Shown piece after piece: positions 1 to 8,601 of a stretch of 64,000 nt of DNA. A program made the translations under genes and the position numbers. This DNA comes from Streptomyces adelaidensis (GTDB lineage: Bacteria > Actinomycetota > Actinomycetes > Streptomycetales > Streptomycetaceae). The first letter of the stretch is position 1, and each line of letters starts with the position of its first letter. The notes below the pieces were generated by a model, which was given only the letters and a program-made list of their open reading frames with translations, was not told where the DNA came from and did no database searches. The stretch covers positions 124,001-188,000 of the forward strand of contig NZ_JAEMUX010000007.1 in assembly GCF_016598475.1 (NCBI RefSeq). Direction: 5' to 3'.

Positions 1-44
1 AGCAGGGCGAGGACGGCCCGCCGTCGGGGAGTGCGCGGATGCAC
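1..44 (-). CDS. 5' end of a gene running off the left edge, probable secreted or membrane protein
   Basis: Reading leftward from a GTG at 44, the frame stays open to the window edge and begins MHPRTPRRRAVLALL, which looks like the basic n-region and first hydrophobic residues of a signal peptide. It would be divergent from the two-component pair on its right. CitA/CitB-type pairs often control a neighbouring carboxylate transporter, so a transporter component is a reasonable guess, but only 14 codons are visible. Confidence 0.35.
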   Translation of the reverse strand, partial: MHPRTPRRRAVLAL

Positions 45-311
45 GAATGCCACCACCTGTCGATTGTGTCGAGTCACGCCGAGGGGGAGAAGTGACCTGG
101 GACACATCGTGCCCACGCGGGGCGGGCCTGCCGCACTTGCGGAAGCAACGGTGGTTGTGGTCGTTGTGGTCACGGGCCCTGTCACCTTATGAGCACGTCC
201 CTCACACGTCTCTTTCCCTGACCGCATGTGAGCGCCATGATTGTGCGACCCACCGCACAAGCCGACGTCCGAGCCGCCTGACGTCGGGTCGGTACGAGAG
301 ATGAGTCCGTC
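45..311. other. Intergenic region upstream of the two-component pair
   Basis: About 265 bp between the left-edge gene and the sensor kinase. A short open frame (47-304, plus strand) has no recognisable protein features and is probably chance coding in GC-rich DNA. No clear hairpin or palindrome was seen. It presumably holds divergent promoters. Confidence 0.4.
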
Positions 312-2435
312 GTGGTCGCCGAGTTCCGCCGCCATACCCTCGCGGGCGAGATGCTGGTGCTCCAGCTCGCCATCGTCGTGGTGGTGCTGCTGGCGGTCGC
401 CGCGGTCTCGCTCACCCAGTCCGCCGCGACCTTCAACCGGGTCGAGGGCCGCCGTGTCACCGCGCTCGCCGAACAGCTCGCCGCCAACCCCCTCGTACGC
501 GACCGGCTGGCGCGGCCCGTGGCGCACGAGGCGCTTGCACCCCTGGTGAACTCCACCCAGACCCAGTCCGGAGTGACCTCGGTCACCGTCGCCGACGCCG
601 ACGGCCGGATCGTCAGCTCCACCGACCCCACCGTGATCGGCGACCTGATGCCGACCGGCGAGGGCGCCGCCCCGGGCCGCGGCTGGTCCGGCTCGCTGAC
701 CCTCGACGACAGCCGCGAACTCGTCGCCCAGGTGCCCGTCCTCGGCGAGACGGAGGCGAACCTCGGCCGGCTCCTGGGCACGGTGATGATCGGCGAGGCC
801 TCCCCGACCGTGTGGCAGCGCCTCAGCGGCGCCTCCTCCTACCTCCTCGCCTACCTCGGCGTCGCCAGCGGCCTCGGCCTCGTCGGCTCCTGGCTGCTGG
901 CCCGCCGCGTCAAGCGGCAGACCCTCGGCCTGGAGCCCCACGAGATCGCCGGCCTCGCCGAACACCGCGAGGCCATGCTGTACGGCATCGCCGAGGGCGT
1001 CATCGCCCTGGACCCGCAGCACCGGCTCACCCTCGTCAACGAGATGGGCCGCCGCTTGCTCGACCTGCCGGCCGACTGCGTCGGCAAGAGCCTCGCCGAC
1101 CTGGGCATCGAGGGACGGCTGTGCGACGTCCTGGTCGGCGCACAGGAACCGGCGGGGACGCGGGAGGGGGGCGCGGGCGCGCCTGAGGGCGAGGGGGTGG
1201 GCGACTCGCGTGACGGGGAGGGGGCGACCGGCCTCGGTGATCGCGACGGGGCGGCCGGATTCCGTGACGGGGAGGGCGCGGCCGGATTCCGTGACGGGGA
1301 GGGCACGGCGGGTTTCCGTGAAGGGGAAAGCACGGCGGGCTTGCGTGGTCGGGTGGGCGAGGCGGGCTCGGGCGGCTGGGAGGGTGCGGTCGGTTCGCGT
1401 GGTCGGGTGGGTGCGGCGGGCTCGCGCGACTGGGGAGGCGCGGTCGGCTCGGGCGACTGGGAGGGTGCGGTCGGCTCGGGCGATCGGGACGGCGCGGTCG
1501 GCTCGGGTGATCGGGTGGGTGCGGTCGGTTCGCATAATGGGGAGGGCGCGGTCGGCTCGCGTGATGGGGAGGGTGCCGCCCGCTCCCGTGACGCCTCCGC
1601 CGACCGGCGCGACGAGGTCGTCATCCGCCGGGGCCGGGTGCTGGTGATGAACCGGATGACCGTCACCAAGGACGGCCGCCACCTCGGCTCGGTCACCACC
1701 CTGCGGGACCGCACCGAGCTGGCCCGCCTCGAACGGGAGATCGGCTCCTTCCGCAGCTCCTCCGAGCTGCTGCGCGCCCAGGCCCACGAGTTCGCCAACC
1801 AGCTGCACACCATCTCCGGGCTCATCCAGATCGGCGAGCAGGACGAGGTCGTCCACTACATCCACGCGCTGAGCCGCCGCCGCCACTCCCTCGACGTCAC
1901 CCTCGGCCGCCGTGTCCGTGACACCACCGTCGCCGCCCTGCTCATGGCGAAGACCTCGCTCGCCGCGGAACGCCGGGTCACCCTGCGAATCTCGGACGGC
2001 ACCGCGCTCGACCGGCTGGCCCCGGCGGACGCGGCCGACGTGGCCACCGTGGTCGGCAACCTCGTCGACAACGCCGTGGACGCGGCCGCCGCCACGGCCG
2101 CGCCCGACGACCACGAAGCGTGGGGCGGGACCGAGGGCCGCGCGGCCTGGGTCGAGGTGGAACTGCGGCAGGACGCCTCCGGCGTGGAGATCGTCGTCCG
2201 TGACTCGGGCCCCGGCGTGGCCCCCGAACTCGCCCGCGAGGTCTTCTCCCACGGCTTCACCACCAAGGCCGCGCGGGAAGGCGAACGCGGGATCGGCCTG
2301 GCCCTCACCCGCCTGGTCTGCGAACGGCACGGCGGTGAGATCTCGGTGACCAACACCCCCGACGGGGCCATGTTCACCGCCCGCATGACCGTCAGCCACC
2401 TCACCGACGCGGTGGCGGAAGGAGCGACACCATGA
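312..2435 (+). CDS. CitA/DcuS-type sensor histidine kinase with a minisatellite insertion
   Basis: Membrane sensor kinase that probably senses an extracytoplasmic carboxylate and phosphorylates the regulator encoded next. The order is an N-terminal membrane helix (about residues 13-35), a periplasmic PAS/CACHE-like sensor (about 40-170), a second helix (about 175-200), a cytoplasmic PAS region (about 220-480) and a kinase core. The H-box reads AHEFANQLHTISG, the N-box GNLVDNAVDAA, the G1 box DSGPGVAPE and the G2 box GIGLALTRLV, so catalytic residues look intact. The GTG start fits the first helix. Family members are usually about 530-580 aa; this one is 707 aa because the PAS region contains roughly 126 residues of Gly/Asp/Arg-rich 9-residue repeats (1203-1580). 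The stop overlaps the next gene by 4 bp. Confidence 0.93.
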   Translation: MVAEFRRHTLAGEMLVLQLAIVVVVLLAVAAVSLTQSAATFNRVEGRRVTALAEQLAANPLVRDRLARPVAHEALAPLVNSTQTQSGVTSVTVADADGRIVSSTDPTVIGDLMPTGEGAAPGRGWSGSLTLDDSRELVAQVPVLGETEANLGRLLGTVMIGEASPTVWQRLSGASSYLLAYLGVASGLGLVGSWLLARRVKRQTLGLEPHEIAGLAEHREAMLYGIAEGVIALDPQHRLTLVNEMGRRLLDLPADCVGKSLADLGIEGRLCDVLVGAQEPAGTREGGAGAPEGEGVGDSRDGEGATGLGDRDGAAGFRDGEGAAGFRDGEGTAGFREGESTAGLRGRVGEAGSGGWEGAVGSRGRVGAAGSRDWGGAVGSGDWEGAVGSGDRDGAVGSGDRVGAVGSHNGEGAVGSRDGEGAARSRDASADRRDEVVIRRGRVLVMNRMTVTKDGRHLGSVTTLRDRTELARLEREIGSFRSSSELLRAQAHEFANQLHTISGLIQIGEQDEVVHYIHALSRRRHSLDVTLGRRVRDTTVAALLMAKTSLAAERRVTLRISDGTALDRLAPADAADVATVVGNLVDNAVDAAAATAAPDDHEAWGGTEGRAAWVEVELRQDASGVEIVVRDSGPGVAPELAREVFSHGFTTKAAREGERGIGLALTRLVCERHGGEISVTNTPDGAMFTARMTVSHLTDAVAEGATP
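1203..1580 (+). repeat. Intragenic 27-bp minisatellite, 14 degenerate copies
   Basis: Fourteen consecutive 27-bp units, each encoding nine residues of the pattern G-[SFL]-[RG]-[DG]-x-x-G-[ATE]-[AV]. Examples are GFRDGEGAA, GSGDWEGAV and GSGDRVGAV. The array is a perfect multiple of three, so the kinase frame is kept. It lies between the helical part of the cytoplasmic PAS region (ending near VLVGAQEPA) and its last strands (starting near VVIRRGRVLVMNRM). Confidence 0.9.
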
Positions 2436-3136
2436 CCGGCACGAGCAGGGCGCCCGGCACGATCGACGTGCTCGTGGTCGACGACGACTTCATGGTGGCC
2501 CGGGTCCACCGCACCTTCGTCGAACGCGTCGAGCCGTTCCGGGTCGTCGGCGTCGCCAGCACCGGCGAACAGGCCGTCGCGGCCGTCGACGAGCTGCGCC
2601 CCGACCTGGTCCTGCTGGACCTCTACCTCCCCGACGGCTTCGGCCTCGACGTCATACCCCGGCTGCGCACCGCGGGCCATGACTGCGACGTCATGGTCAT
2701 CAGCGCCGCCCGGGAGGCCGACTCCGTGCGCGGCGCGGTCCGCCACGGCGTCGTCGACTACCTCCTCAAGCCGTTCGAGTTCGAGGAACTGCGCTCCCGG
2801 CTCCAGAGGTACGCCGCCCAGCGCGGCCGCCTGCTCACCACCGTCGTACGCGGCCAGGCCGACGTCGACCGCGTCCTGGCCGGAGCCGCCGTACCCACGT
2901 CGGCGGCCGGCGCCCTGCCCAAGGGCATGAGCGTCGAGACCGCCGAACTGATCGAAGGCACCCTCCGCAGCGCCGCCGGCACCCTCTCCGCCACCGAGTG
3001 CGCGACTCTCACCGGCATCTCCCGCGTCAGCGCCCGCCGCTACCTGGAGTACTTCCACGGCATCGGCAGCGCGGACGTCACCCTCCGCTACGGCGTGGCC
3101 GGGCGGCCCGAGCGACGGTACAACTGGAGGGTGTGA
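2432..3136 (+). CDS. CitB/DcuR-type response regulator
   Basis: Cytoplasmic response regulator of the CitB family, partner of the preceding kinase (ATGA overlap, translational coupling). The receiver domain is complete: acidic pair in VVDDDFMVARV (about residues 12-22), phosphoacceptor Asp in LVLLDLYLPDG (about residue 61), Ser switch in VISAAR and Lys in YLLKPFEFEEL. The C-terminal third carries the winged helix-turn-helix typical of the family (LSATECATLTGISRVSARRY). At 234 aa it has the normal length. Its 3' end overlaps the convergent radical SAM gene by 49 bp. Confidence 0.93.
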   Translation: MTGTSRAPGTIDVLVVDDDFMVARVHRTFVERVEPFRVVGVASTGEQAVAAVDELRPDLVLLDLYLPDGFGLDVIPRLRTAGHDCDVMVISAAREADSVRGAVRHGVVDYLLKPFEFEELRSRLQRYAAQRGRLLTTVVRGQADVDRVLAGAAVPTSAAGALPKGMSVETAELIEGTLRSAAGTLSATECATLTGISRVSARRYLEYFHGIGSADVTLRYGVAGRPERRYNWRV

Positions 3137-4032
3137 CGGTCCGAGGCGGAAGTGGGCGCCGGGGGGCCGTGTCGCGCCTCCTCGGTCGGTACGCGTTCCA
3201 GGACCCCGCCCGCGAAGACGTCGTACAGCGGGAGCGTCTCGAGGTGGACGTACCCGATGTGGCAGTCGCAGACGGCCAGCGGACACGGGCGGGGGGCCAG
3301 CGCCGCGCGGAAGGAACCGTCGTAGAGGTTGCCCAGTTCGGCCTTGACGAAGTGGCACCGCCGTACCGTGCCCTCCCCGTCGACCGACACGACCGAGGAC
3401 CCGGTACGGCAGGCCCGGCCCGCCGAGCGGTGCGGATGGCGGCTGAAGGGGAACAAGGGGTCCAACTCGCTCCACAGCGCCGCCTCTTCGTCGCTGTAGG
3501 TGTGCCCGTCCGCGGCGTTCACCCACAGATACACCTGCTCCGGCAGCTCCCCGCGCAGACGGCGGGCGTGCTCCAGATGCTCGGGAAGACCGACGATCCC
3601 CACACTGAAGCGGATGCCCGCCCCGGTCAGCCGGCGGGTCTTGTCGAGGAACCGCTCGTACGGCGTCTGCCCGGGGTGGTACGTGCACCACAGGGCCACC
3701 GTGTCCGGGTCGGCCTCCGTCAGCCACTCCGTGCGGCAGCTGAGGTTGGTCTGGATCGCCACCCGGTCGATGTGCGGCTCGTGGGAGAGGTCGACCAGCG
3801 CACGCCGGTACCAGGAGCGCACCAGCCCCTCGCCCCACGGCGTGAACAGCACCGAGAGCCGGTCGCCGGTCTGCGCCCGCGCCCAGGTGGTGAAGCGGTC
3901 CAACGCCGCCCGGTCGGCCCGCAGCCGATCCGTCGAGTCGCGGCGCTTGGCGAACGGGCAGTAGGGGCAGTCGTAGTCGCAGGAGGCGAGCGGGCCCCGG
4001 TACAGGATCGTCAGGTCCATGGCCGCGTTCAC
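3088..4032 (-). CDS. STM4011-family radical SAM protein
   Basis: Radical S-adenosylmethionine enzyme of the uncharacterised STM4011 family, named after a Salmonella locus tag. The [4Fe-4S] cluster motif is C18-x3-C22-x2-C25 (CDYDCPYC), very near the N-terminus. Further conserved-looking cysteines lie at CRTEWL and near the C-terminus (CHFVK, CPLAVCDCH), so auxiliary cluster binding in a SPASM-like tail is possible but not shown. The start is GTG, overlapping the stop of the upstream STM4012-family gene as GTGA. Last gene of the five-gene operon. Substrate unknown. Confidence 0.9.
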   Translation of the reverse strand: MNAAMDLTILYRGPLASCDYDCPYCPFAKRRDSTDRLRADRAALDRFTTWARAQTGDRLSVLFTPWGEGLVRSWYRRALVDLSHEPHIDRVAIQTNLSCRTEWLTEADPDTVALWCTYHPGQTPYERFLDKTRRLTGAGIRFSVGIVGLPEHLEHARRLRGELPEQVYLWVNAADGHTYSDEEAALWSELDPLFPFSRHPHRSAGRACRTGSSVVSVDGEGTVRRCHFVKAELGNLYDGSFRAALAPRPCPLAVCDCHIGYVHLETLPLYDVFAGGVLERVPTEEARHGPPAPTSASDRHTLQLYRRSGRPATP

Positions 4033-5381
4033 TTCAGCTCGTAGCCGGCCATCGCGGCCCGTACGGCGGGGGAGAAGAACCCGGGCCCGATGGCGTCCGA
4101 GTGGGCCAGCCCCTCGACGGAGAGCCTCAGGATCCCGGCGCCCGCGCTGACGTTTGCGTCGGCCAGCCAGCCGCGCGCCGCCAGCCGCTCCAGCTCCGCG
4201 GGGAAGTCCCCGTACGGCTCGGAACCGAACCGCCGCCGGTAGTCCGCCACCGGCATCCCCCGCGACTGAAGCAGGGATTGGAGCAGGTGGCGGCGGCGCG
4301 CCTCGTCCTCGTCGACGGTGCGGCCGTGCACGGCCCGTCCGAAGTCCTCGGTGGCCGTGTAGTCGTCGATGATCCGGCGGATCTGCCCCATATCGACCGC
4401 GTAGTCGAAGGAGTAGTGCAGCGTCGAGGTGTACGAACGGGCGCCGCAGCCCAGGCCGATCATGCCGTCGGTCTGGCAGGCGTAGTCGTCCGGGCCCTGC
4501 GGCGGGGCGTCAGCGCGGCGGAACATCCGCATGGAGACCTGCTCGTAGCCGTGCGCGAGCAGATGGTCGCGGCCCTCGCGGTAGCGCCGCAGCCGTGCCT
4601 CGTCCCAGTCGCGGTCCGCGACGGCCGGATCGGCGTGGCGGCCCAGACCCGTCAAAGGCCGTACGTACAGCGGATAGAGATAGATCTCCTCCGGCCGCCA
4701 GGCGAGCGCCGCGTCCAGGGAGAGCCGCCAACTGGCCGCCGTCTGCCCGTCGATGCCGTAGATCAGGTCGATGTTGAGGACCGGGATGTCCGTGTCACGG
4801 ATGCGGGACAGCGCCGCCTCCACAGCGGACCGCCGCTGAGGGCGTACGGCCGCACGCGCCTCCTCCTCGACGAAGCTCTGCACGCCGAGGCTGAGCCGCG
4901 TGGTGCCCCGCTCGGCCAGGACAGCCAGCCGGTCGGCCGTCGCCGTGGCGGGGGAGGCCTCGACCGACAGCGGGATCGCCCGCAGGTCCGCGCCCAGGTG
5001 CCGCTCCGCGATGTCGCACAGCCGCTCCAGCTCGGCGGCCTCCAGATAGGTCGGCGTGCCACCGCCGAACGCGGCGTTCGCGAACCGCGGCGGCTCCGCG
5101 TCCCCCAGTGCCTCCCGCACCGCGATCGCCTGCCGCTCCAGGGCGTCAAGGTAGCGGCCGGTCAGCCCGTCCGGCGCCCCGATCCGGGTGAAGAGATTGC
5201 AGAACCCGCAGCGCACCTCGCAGAACGGTATGTGCGCGTACAGCGACAGGGCCTGCCGGGACTCCCCGGCCCACAGGTCCGCGAGCGGCGGGTTGCCGGG
5301 CAGCTTCCGGTACGCCGTCTTGTGCGGGTAGGCGTACACGTAGTGCTGATACGGGCGACCCGTTGTCTCGGTCACGGTCAT
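4029..5381 (-). CDS. STM4012-family radical SAM protein (HemN/HemW-like)
   Basis: Radical SAM protein resembling the coproporphyrinogen III dehydrogenase/HemW group, assigned to the STM4012 family. The cluster motif is C54-x3-C58-x2-C61 (FCEVRCGFC) followed by the GGGTPTYL glycine motif that contacts SAM, as in HemN-type enzymes. Haem synthesis is unlikely as the role, because the gene is embedded in a conserved operon of unknown function. An upstream in-frame start at 5423 exists, but the ATG at 5381 is preferred: it overlaps the stop of the STM4013-family gene as ATGA and starts at the MTVTETTGRPY sequence. About 450 aa. Confidence 0.9.
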   Translation of the reverse strand: MTVTETTGRPYQHYVYAYPHKTAYRKLPGNPPLADLWAGESRQALSLYAHIPFCEVRCGFCNLFTRIGAPDGLTGRYLDALERQAIAVREALGDAEPPRFANAAFGGGTPTYLEAAELERLCDIAERHLGADLRAIPLSVEASPATATADRLAVLAERGTTRLSLGVQSFVEEEARAAVRPQRRSAVEAALSRIRDTDIPVLNIDLIYGIDGQTAASWRLSLDAALAWRPEEIYLYPLYVRPLTGLGRHADPAVADRDWDEARLRRYREGRDHLLAHGYEQVSMRMFRRADAPPQGPDDYACQTDGMIGLGCGARSYTSTLHYSFDYAVDMGQIRRIIDDYTATEDFGRAVHGRTVDEDEARRRHLLQSLLQSRGMPVADYRRRFGSEPYGDFPAELERLAARGWLADANVSAGAGILRLSVEGLAHSDAIGPGFFSPAVRAAMAGYELK

Positions 5382-6253
5382 GCGGACGGCTCCAGGAAGA
5401 AGTGGCTGTAGGGGACGGTCCACACGGCCTCGTGGCCGAGGCGGTGCCCGGTGTACCCGTCCTCGCCGTACGTGGTCCCGTGGTCGGAGCAGACGACGGC
5501 GAAGCAGCGGCGGCGCGAACTCATCGCGGCGAAGAGCCGCCCGACGTACCGGTCGATGTACTCCAGGGCCGCCGCGTGAGTGACCGGGCTGTCGCCCGCC
5601 TCACGGGTGGCGCCCGGCAGGTGGAACCAGTTGGGCTGGTGCAGCGCCGAGGCGTTGAGGAAGAGGAACAGCCGCCGCTCGGCGGGCAGTTCGGCCACGA
5701 TCCGCTCGGCGCGGGCCACCTGGGACTCGAAGGACGTCGGCGACGCCACGGAGAACTCCGGCTCCCAGTGGCTCTCCTGGAACAGCCCCGGCAGGACGCT
5801 CCCGAGCGCCCCCCGCTTGTTGAAGAAGCCGACACCGCCGATGCACACCGTGTGATAACCGCGCTCGGCGAGCGCCGACATCAGGTCGGGGCTGTCGAAG
5901 ACGAAGGTGCGCCCGGCGGTCGTCTCACTCCCGGCGAACCGGCCCGCGAAGAGACGCGGATGCGGCCCCGGGGCCGCCGGGGTCGGCAGGAAGCCCGCGA
6001 ACATCGCCTGGTGCGAGGCGTAGGTGAAGCTGCCGGGCGCGTGCCGCTTCTCCCAGGCGCCGCCCGGCAGATGGGCCACCAGATTGGGCAGTCGGCCCTC
6101 CTCCGCGAGCCGGACGGCCACGTCGTACCGCAGGGTGTCGAGGGTGAGCAGCAGCAGGTCGTCGCGGCCCACCACTTCATTCATGTCGGGTGCCTCGGGT
6201 GCCTCCGGCCCGGTGGCGTCCGGCGGTCGGTGGCCCGGGTCAGAAGGGTGCAT
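5378..6253 (-). CDS. STM4013-family alkaline-phosphatase/sulfatase-superfamily hydrolase
   Basis: Predicted metal-dependent hydrolase of the sulfatase/phosphodiesterase fold, in the STM4013/SEN3800 family. The N-terminal strand LLLLTLDTLRYDVA supplies a metal-binding Asp, and near the C-terminus CSDHGTTYGEDG and GHEAVW supply the other Asp/His ligands. No signal peptide, so probably cytoplasmic, unlike most sulfatases. The start at 6253 has a good ribosome site (AAGGAAAG, about 7 bp upstream) and overlaps the STM4014-family gene by 14 bp. An internal ATG at 6184 (MNEVVGRDD) is an alternative. Third gene of the operon; substrate unknown. Confidence 0.88.
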   Translation of the reverse strand: MHPSDPGHRPPDATGPEAPEAPDMNEVVGRDDLLLLTLDTLRYDVAVRLAEEGRLPNLVAHLPGGAWEKRHAPGSFTYASHQAMFAGFLPTPAAPGPHPRLFAGRFAGSETTAGRTFVFDSPDLMSALAERGYHTVCIGGVGFFNKRGALGSVLPGLFQESHWEPEFSVASPTSFESQVARAERIVAELPAERRLFLFLNASALHQPNWFHLPGATREAGDSPVTHAAALEYIDRYVGRLFAAMSSRRRCFAVVCSDHGTTYGEDGYTGHRLGHEAVWTVPYSHFFLEPSA

Positions 6254-7424
6254 GGTGGTCTTTCCTTGCCTGGGGGTGGGGCGACGGCGCCGGTAGTGTC
6301 GCGCTCCGCACCGCCGCGAGCTGCGCCGCGTAGGTGTCCAGGCCCTCCGCAGGGCCGCCCGGCAGCCCGGTCAGCCGGGGCAGCAGGTCGCCGAAGGCGT
6401 TGACCTCGCCGACGGCGAACCGGCGCCAGCCGATCGCCGGCAGCAGGTCCACACCGACGCACAGCGTGCCCGGGAAGCAGGCGGCGGCCCGCTCGCAGAT
6501 GCCGAGGGCCTGCCGCCAGCGGTCGCCCGCCGTGTCGACGACCGACGCCAGATCGCCCCGCGTCCCGCCGAGATGAAGGTTGGTCATGGGGAAACGGCTG
6601 GTGCGCACGACGGCGTGCGTGGCCCGGCCCGCCACGACCAGGACGCGCAGATCGGCGGATCTGCCGTGCGCGGACGCCTTCGGTAGCCAACGCTCGATGT
6701 GCAGTCCGTCGGCCGCGAGGGCGTCGACGATGCCGGCGATCTCCCGCTCGTCCGTGTAGCGCCGCACCCGCAGGGAGTTGTGCAGCCGACCGTCTGCCCC
6801 GACCTCCACCGAGGTCGTGGCCCTGATCCGCCCGCTCGCCGACGACTCCACGGCCAGCACACCCGACGCGGAGGAGCCGTGGGCCGGCTTCACGAAGACC
6901 CGCGGCATGCCGTGCTCCCGCATCGCCGCCCGTACGTCGTCCCAGCCCCGCACCGGGAGCGCGTCGCCCGACGTGGGCGACGGCGGCACCGGAACCCCCG
7001 CCGCGGCGAGCCGGGAGTGGCACAGCCGCTTGTCGAAGAGCACCGCCAGCTCCGCCGGATCGTCCAGCCGCACCCCGCCGCGCAACGACCCCACGGCGGC
7101 CAGGAAACGGGCGTACCAGGTGGCCGACCCCTCCACCCGCGTCGGATCGTCGACGCCCCGCAGCAGCCGGTCCACCTCGGCGTCCTCACCCGGCGAGTCC
7201 AGCCGTACGACCTCGTCGGCGGCGAACTCATGGCCGCCGTCACACAGCACGTCCCGCCACTCGACGACCCGCGGCGTGCCGGCCCCGGCCGCCTCGGCCG
7301 CCGCGACGAACAGCCCGACCCGCCGGTTCTCCCCGTTCCCGACGACCACCCACCGGTACGGACCGGACCCCGCACCCACCGCACTCGCTGTACCGGTCCC
7401 ACCGGACACACCGATCCCCGTCAC
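6240..7424 (-). CDS. STM4014-family protein, ATP-grasp-like
   Basis: Member of the uncharacterised STM4014 family. The sequence has the look of an ATP-grasp ligase: an N-terminal pre-grasp segment (RWVVVGNGENRRVGL), a lysine-containing segment FVKPAHGSSASGVLAV for nucleotide binding, and the C-terminal CVGVDLLP and GEVNAFGD segments, where the Asp/Glu and Asn would bind Mg-ATP. ATP-grasp enzymes join a carboxylate to an amine or thiol, so a peptide-bond-type ligation is inferred for this operon. It is 394 aa and has no membrane segment. Second gene of the operon, 32 bp after the leucine-rich repeat gene. Confidence 0.87.
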   Translation of the reverse strand: MTGIGVSGGTGTASAVGAGSGPYRWVVVGNGENRRVGLFVAAAEAAGAGTPRVVEWRDVLCDGGHEFAADEVVRLDSPGEDAEVDRLLRGVDDPTRVEGSATWYARFLAAVGSLRGGVRLDDPAELAVLFDKRLCHSRLAAAGVPVPPSPTSGDALPVRGWDDVRAAMREHGMPRVFVKPAHGSSASGVLAVESSASGRIRATTSVEVGADGRLHNSLRVRRYTDEREIAGIVDALAADGLHIERWLPKASAHGRSADLRVLVVAGRATHAVVRTSRFPMTNLHLGGTRGDLASVVDTAGDRWRQALGICERAAACFPGTLCVGVDLLPAIGWRRFAVGEVNAFGDLLPRLTGLPGGPAEGLDTYAAQLAAVRSATLPAPSPHPQARKDHHAPF

Positions 7425-7456
7425 CTCGAACCCCCCGTTCCCCCGCGCCTACGAAC

Positions 7457-8425
7457 TCACTCGCCGACCGCGACGAACCGCCAGACCGTGCCGTCGTCGT
7501 CCTCGTCCGAATCGGCGTCGTCGGCGTCGACGTCGACCTGCACTCCCTCGGCCTCCAGGGAGTCCCGGAGGCGGTCGCGTATCGCCGGGCTGAGGTAGTT
7601 GTGGTGCAGGTCCAGTGTGGTGAGGTGGGTGAGCGGCTGGCCGGTGAGCAGCGCGGTCGCCCCGTCGTCGGTGAGGACGCCCATCGACACGTCGAGGACG
7701 TCGAGGCGGGCCACCACGGGGGCGGCGGCCAGCGCCGCACAGACGTCGTCCTGCATCTCGCTGTTGCGCAGCGCCAGATGCTTGAGAGCCGGCAGCCGGG
7801 TGCCCGCGAGGATCGCCGCCAGGTCGGTGATCTCGGCGTCACCGCCGTACTCCGAGGTGCCCAGCCACAGGTCCAGGTGGACGAGGGCCGGCAGGTCGCT
7901 CTCCGCCACACCGCGGACCGCGGCGCCGGGGATGCCGCCGGTCTCCACCGTCAGCTTCCGCAGCCGCTCATGGCGCACCGCCGGGAAGACGAGTCCGTTG
8001 CCGCCGCGCACCCCGAACTCCTCCAGCTCGGTGAAGGTGTTCAGCAGCGGGCCCACATCGCCCTGGTTGATCCAGGAGATCTCGCACTCCTCCATCACGA
8101 TGTCGCCGAGGAACAGGGCGCGCAGCGCGGGCAGCCGGTCCTTCGCCGCGACCAGGGCCTTGATCACCTCCTCGGGGCCGTTGTCGTACGTGTCGCTCCA
8201 GGACCCCACGACCAGCGCCCGCACCTCGGCGGTGTCGACGGCGGCGAGGAACCGGGCGAACGCGTCCTCCCACGCCTCCTCGCTGCTGTACGAGTCCACG
8301 GTGATGCGCCACGCCACCGACCCGGGAGCGGGCAGGTGCCCGGCGCCCTCCGGGCCCTTCACCGAATCGGGGAACTCGCGGACCGGCAGGTCGTGGAACT
8401 CCTGCAGATGGCTCCCGATGGTCAT
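7457..8425 (-). CDS. STM4015-family leucine-rich repeat protein
   Basis: Leucine-rich repeat protein of the STM4015 family and first gene of the operon. Repeats of the LxxLxLxxN type run through the second half (LPALVHLDLWLG, LPALKHLALRNSEM, LTTLDLHHNYLS), suggesting a curved protein-binding scaffold. The C-terminus is very acidic (about 15 Asp/Glu in a row of mixed residues) before a final TVWRFVAVGE. The ATG at 8425 (MTIGSHLQEFHDL) is chosen over the longer frame to 8551, because the longer N-terminus would lie inside the promoter region and has no family character. 322 aa, no signal peptide. Confidence 0.88.
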   Translation of the reverse strand: MTIGSHLQEFHDLPVREFPDSVKGPEGAGHLPAPGSVAWRITVDSYSSEEAWEDAFARFLAAVDTAEVRALVVGSWSDTYDNGPEEVIKALVAAKDRLPALRALFLGDIVMEECEISWINQGDVGPLLNTFTELEEFGVRGGNGLVFPAVRHERLRKLTVETGGIPGAAVRGVAESDLPALVHLDLWLGTSEYGGDAEITDLAAILAGTRLPALKHLALRNSEMQDDVCAALAAAPVVARLDVLDVSMGVLTDDGATALLTGQPLTHLTTLDLHHNYLSPAIRDRLRDSLEAEGVQVDVDADDADSDEDDDGTVWRFVAVGE

Positions 8426-8528
8426 GTGTGCCCCGCCCCTTCGTTCCATGTCCATGAGCGGGAGCCGTGTCCAGACACGGTCCGCCCGTCGCGCACCCGG
8501 AGCACACACAGCGCCGCCGGGTAGGGGA

Positions 8529-8551
8529 GTTCTACCAAGCCCCACTGACAT
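8529..8551 (-). promoter_or_regulatory. PafBC/ClpR-type (LexA-independent) DNA-damage promoter candidate for the STM4015 operon
   Basis: On the minus strand the sequence reads A-TGTCAGTG, then 8 bp, then TAGAAC. The actinobacterial damage promoter consensus is TTGTCRGTG-N8-TANNNT. This copy differs at the first base and at the last base of the -10. Predicted initiation near 8522 gives a leader of about 95 nt before the ATG at 8425. Confidence 0.55.
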
Positions 8552-8601
8552 CGCGTGCGGCGGACCCCTGTCCTGTGGACGAACAGCCGTGCGCGGGCCG
8601 A

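Noticed and set aside
47..304. 85-residue plus-strand frame at the left edge
   Set aside because: No protein family character and poor ribosome site; it overlaps the region expected to hold the divergent promoters.
1140..1600. Reading the repeat array as a CRISPR or transposon end
   Set aside because: Units are 27 bp, contiguous and without spacers, and lie in the frame of a kinase, so it is a coding minisatellite.
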